From an uncultured Roseburia sp. (GTDB taxonomy: Bacteria > Bacillota > Clostridia > Lachnospirales > Lachnospiraceae): 64,000 bases of DNA. The notes below the pieces were generated by a model. That model was not told the origin of the DNA and did not search any database. It saw only the letters and a program-made list of their open reading frames with translations. The DNA is taken from contig CANRYS010000005.1 of the NCBI GenBank assembly GCA_947644305.1, positions 1 through 64,000 of the forward strand, written 5' to 3'. Shown one piece after another: positions 61,870 to 64,000 of this stretch (position 1 is the first letter of the stretch; the number at the start of each line of letters is the position of its first letter). The position numbers and the translations under genes were made by a program.

Positions 61870-62886
61870 GTGAAAAATATGATGTTGCAAGTACCAGAGG
61901 ATTATCGCTCCTCGTTATCCATACGTGAGACGGAAGAAGCGATTAAGAAAGTAAAAGATTTTTTTGAAAAGGCATTGGCGGTGAACCTGAATCTAACCAG
62001 GGTGTCGGCACCACTTTTTGTTCCGCCGGAGACGGGATTGAACGATGACTTAAATGGAGTGGAGCGGCCGGTGGCATTTGGCATCCGGGAGCAGGGGGAG
62101 AGAAAGGTGGAGATCGTTCATTCTCTCGCCAAATGGAAACGCCATGCCTTAAAGCGCTATGGATTTGAAAGAGGAGAAGGTCTGTATACGGACATGAATG
62201 CCATCCGCCGGGATGAGGACACCGATCATATTCATTCAATCTTTGTGGATCAGTGGGACTGGGAGCGGATCATTGACCCGTCAGAGCGCAATATAGACAC
62301 CTTAAAGGCCATAGTAAAGAAGGTATATCAGTCTTTGGAAGAGACCGAGGACTTTATGTCGATCAAATATCCTTACATAAAGAAATCATTGCCCCAGAAT
62401 ATTACATTTGTTTCCACTCAGGAGCTGGAGGATCAGTATCCGGATAAATCTCCTAAGGAGCGGGAATATCTTGCTGCAAAAAAACATGGAGCCATTTTCC
62501 TGATGCAGATCGGGGATAAGCTGGCTTCTGGGGAGCCTCATGACGGCAGGGCGCCGGATTATGATGACTGGTCGCTGAACGGTGACATCATTGTGTATTA
62601 CCCGGTGCTGGATATAGCCCTGGAGTTATCTTCCATGGGAATTCGCGTGGATGAGAATGCGTTGAAGGAACAGCTTGCGAAAGCGGGCTGCGAGGAGCGC
62701 AGCAAACTGCCATTTCAGAAGGAAATACTGGAAGGGAAACTTCCCTATACGATTGGGGGAGGAATTGGGCAGTCCAGGATCTGTATGTTTTTCTTGAAAA
62801 AGGCCCATATCGGTGAGGTTCAGTCCTCTATTTGGCCGGAAGAGGTTATGAAAGAGGCAGAGAAAAAAGGAATTCAGATACTGTGA
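61870..62886 (+). CDS. asnA: Aspartate-ammonia ligase
   Basis: 338 residues, typical length. It makes asparagine from aspartate, ammonia and ATP. It has a class II synthetase-like fold related to AsnRS/AspRS. Recognisable parts are SIRETEEAIKKVKDFFEKAL, ETGLNDDLNGVERPVAFGI (about 57-75), HSLAKWKRHALKRYGF, DMNAIRRDEDTDHIHSIFVDQWDWE (in parts), and GGGIGQSRICMF near the C-terminus. It starts at GTG 61870 (GAGGAGG upstream) or at ATG 61879. Pairing with asnS couples asparagine supply to its charging. Confidence 0.95.
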   Translation: MKNMMLQVPEDYRSSLSIRETEEAIKKVKDFFEKALAVNLNLTRVSAPLFVPPETGLNDDLNGVERPVAFGIREQGERKVEIVHSLAKWKRHALKRYGFERGEGLYTDMNAIRRDEDTDHIHSIFVDQWDWERIIDPSERNIDTLKAIVKKVYQSLEETEDFMSIKYPYIKKSLPQNITFVSTQELEDQYPDKSPKEREYLAAKKHGAIFLMQIGDKLASGEPHDGRAPDYDDWSLNGDIIVYYPVLDIALELSSMGIRVDENALKEQLAKAGCEERSKLPFQKEILEGKLPYTIGGGIGQSRICMFFLKKAHIGEVQSSIWPEEVMKEAEKKGIQIL

Positions 62887-62958
62887 TGCCAGGGTCAAAA
62901 GGTCAAAATGCCTTTTACCCCAACATCATATAACAATACACAAAGCAGGAGGATGATC

Positions 62959-64000
62959 ATGGAAAACTTTACGTTTTATGCACCTACTTATTTTGATTTT
63001 GGAAAAGGAGCAGAACAGCATGTGGGAGAGCTGATCCGTCGTTTTGGCGGAAAAAAGGTGCTCTTTCATTACGGGGGCGGCTCCATTAAAAAGTCCGGTC
63101 TCTACGATACCGTAAAAAAATGCTTGGCCTCAGAAAACATTTCTTTTGTGGAGCTTGGGGGGGTTAAACCAAATCCTCGCAGCGGGCTTGTGTATGAGGG
63201 AATCGAACTTTGCCGGAAAGAAGGGGTGGATTTCATTTTAGCGGTAGGCGGTGGAAGTGTTATCGATTCTTCCAAGGCCATTGCTGCCGGGTGCTGCTAT
63301 GATGGAGATTTCTGGGACTTTTATTCTGGAAAGGCAAAAATCCAGCAGGCAGTTCCTGTGGGGACGATTTTGACCATTGCGGCAGCCGGTTCCGAGGGCT
63401 CTACCAACTCCGTTATCACAAATGAAGAGACAGGGTATAAAAAGGGAGCTGGTTCGGATGTGCTGCGCCCGAAGTTCTCCATATTGAATCCAGAATTCAC
63501 CTGCTCCCTTCCGCCCTATCAGACAGCGGCGGGGGCTACCGATATCATGATTCATATCTGCGAGCGGTATTTTTCCAACACCGAAGAGGTGGAGATCACG
63601 GACAGACTCTGTGAGGCAGTATTAAAAACGATGATTCATGAGACGCCGCGGGTGATCGAGGATCCCCAGAACTACGATGCCAGGGCCAATATCATGTGGG
63701 CGGGTATGCTTGCTCACAATAATGTATGCGGAGTGGGCAGGGTTCAGGACTGGGCGAGCCATCATATCGAGCACGAGCTCTCGGCACTCTATGATGTGAC
63801 TCACGGTGCGGGGCTGGCTGTGATCGCTCCTGCCTGGATGCGGTATGTACTGAAGATCAATCCCCACAAGCTGGTTCAGTTTGCTGAACGGGTGTGGGAT
63901 ATCGAGCCCCAGGAGACCGAGGAAAAGACCGCTTTGAAGGGGATCGAGGCCTTTGAGAGCTTCTTGAAAGCCATCGGCATGCCGCTGACCTTTGCAGAGA
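62959..64000 (+). CDS. Iron-containing alcohol dehydrogenase, 3' end outside the window
   Basis: 347 residues are present, with no stop before the window end; the family is about 385-400 long, so 40-50 residues are missing. It is of the butanol dehydrogenase (BDH/YugJ) type. The N-terminus ENFTFYAPTYFDFGKGAEQ is typical. NAD(P)-binding GGGSVIDSSKAI lies at about 97-108. Metal ligands are Asp195 and His199 in GATDIMIH, His268 in ASHHIEHE and His282 in DVTHGAG. It reduces aldehydes to alcohols with NAD(P)H in fermentation. AGGAGG lies 6 bases before the ATG. The 62887-62958 gap has a bulged hairpin (62892-62920) without a T run. Confidence 0.92.
   Translation, partial: MENFTFYAPTYFDFGKGAEQHVGELIRRFGGKKVLFHYGGGSIKKSGLYDTVKKCLASENISFVELGGVKPNPRSGLVYEGIELCRKEGVDFILAVGGGSVIDSSKAIAAGCCYDGDFWDFYSGKAKIQQAVPVGTILTIAAAGSEGSTNSVITNEETGYKKGAGSDVLRPKFSILNPEFTCSLPPYQTAAGATDIMIHICERYFSNTEEVEITDRLCEAVLKTMIHETPRVIEDPQNYDARANIMWAGMLAHNNVCGVGRVQDWASHHIEHELSALYDVTHGAGLAVIAPAWMRYVLKINPHKLVQFAERVWDIEPQETEEKTALKGIEAFESFLKAIGMPLTFAE

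Noticed and set aside
61866-61882. GAGTGAAAAATATG at the asnA start as a fourth hairpin-element copy
   Set aside because: The complementary TTTTTCAC arm and the GTTTGTG/CACAAAC hairpin are missing, so the likeness is limited to about 11 bases.

Overview
The window looks like a chromosomal stretch of an anaerobic, gut-type Bacillota, most likely a Lachnospiraceae (Blautia/Ruminococcus-like) member. This is inferred from gene content: two full-length pyruvate:ferredoxin oxidoreductases, an iron-type alcohol dehydrogenase, strong AGGAGG ribosome-binding sites, a SpoIIM-like protein, several secreted Ig-like/GH proteins and a GPH sugar symporter. No marker gene fixes the genus. Almost all genes lie on the + strand. 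The minus-strand exceptions are a KilA-N protein, a nucleoside phosphorylase, an XRE regulator and a GntR-ABC operon.

Layout. 1-3.7 kb is an A+T-rich accessory patch: the tail of an IS256-type transposase, a KilA-N gene ending in a 36-bp perfect palindrome, a nucleoside phosphorylase, small orphan genes and a GNAT acetyltransferase. 3.8-9.6 kb holds a SpoIIM-like membrane protein and a four-gene Gld-like ABC system (ATPase, permease, GldG-like, DUF4340), followed by cysS. 11.2-16.2 kb encodes two secreted carbohydrate-active proteins (a beta-helix protein and GH43-CBM-Fn3). 16.3-27.3 kb holds an XRE regulator, a VanZ-like protein, then leuB-ilvD-ilvB, serC-serA and a TrpXYZ-type ABC transporter. 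27.4-39.4 kb holds folC, a Na/Pi symporter preceded by an evident Pho box array, HAD and SGNH hydrolases, zapA, a U32 (RlhA-like) protein, an FtsW/PBP pair and a NUDIX hydrolase. 39.4-41.4 kb is a YtrA-type GntR-ABC operon on the minus strand. 41.6-45.2 kb is the first nifJ. 45.9-53.5 kb is a cytoplasmic glycan cluster: GH2, mannonate dehydratase, GPH symporter, HAD and NagZ-like GH3. This is consistent with uptake and alternating exo-cleavage of uronic-acid/hexosamine oligosaccharides. 53.8-56.7 kb is a secreted protein with two tandem GH43-like propellers and a 10 x 36-bp repeat linker. 56.8-64 kb holds the second nifJ, asnS, asnA and the start of an Fe-ADH that runs off the window.

Two families of small interspersed structured repeats run through the intergenic regions. 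One is a multi-hairpin element between genes of the same operon (about 6.46, 23.07 and 24.44 kb). The other is a palindromic element with core TAGCTCGACGGCATCGTCGA and variants, often at terminators (27.3, 30.6, 39.4, 45.2 and 45.8 kb). These, the Pho box array and the possible uronide/hexosamine cluster are the most interesting signals. I did not see a clear-cut novel defence or mobile system. Start codons were chosen from Shine-Dalgarno position, so several genes are shorter than the longest open frame. All family assignments come from reading motifs, without database searches.
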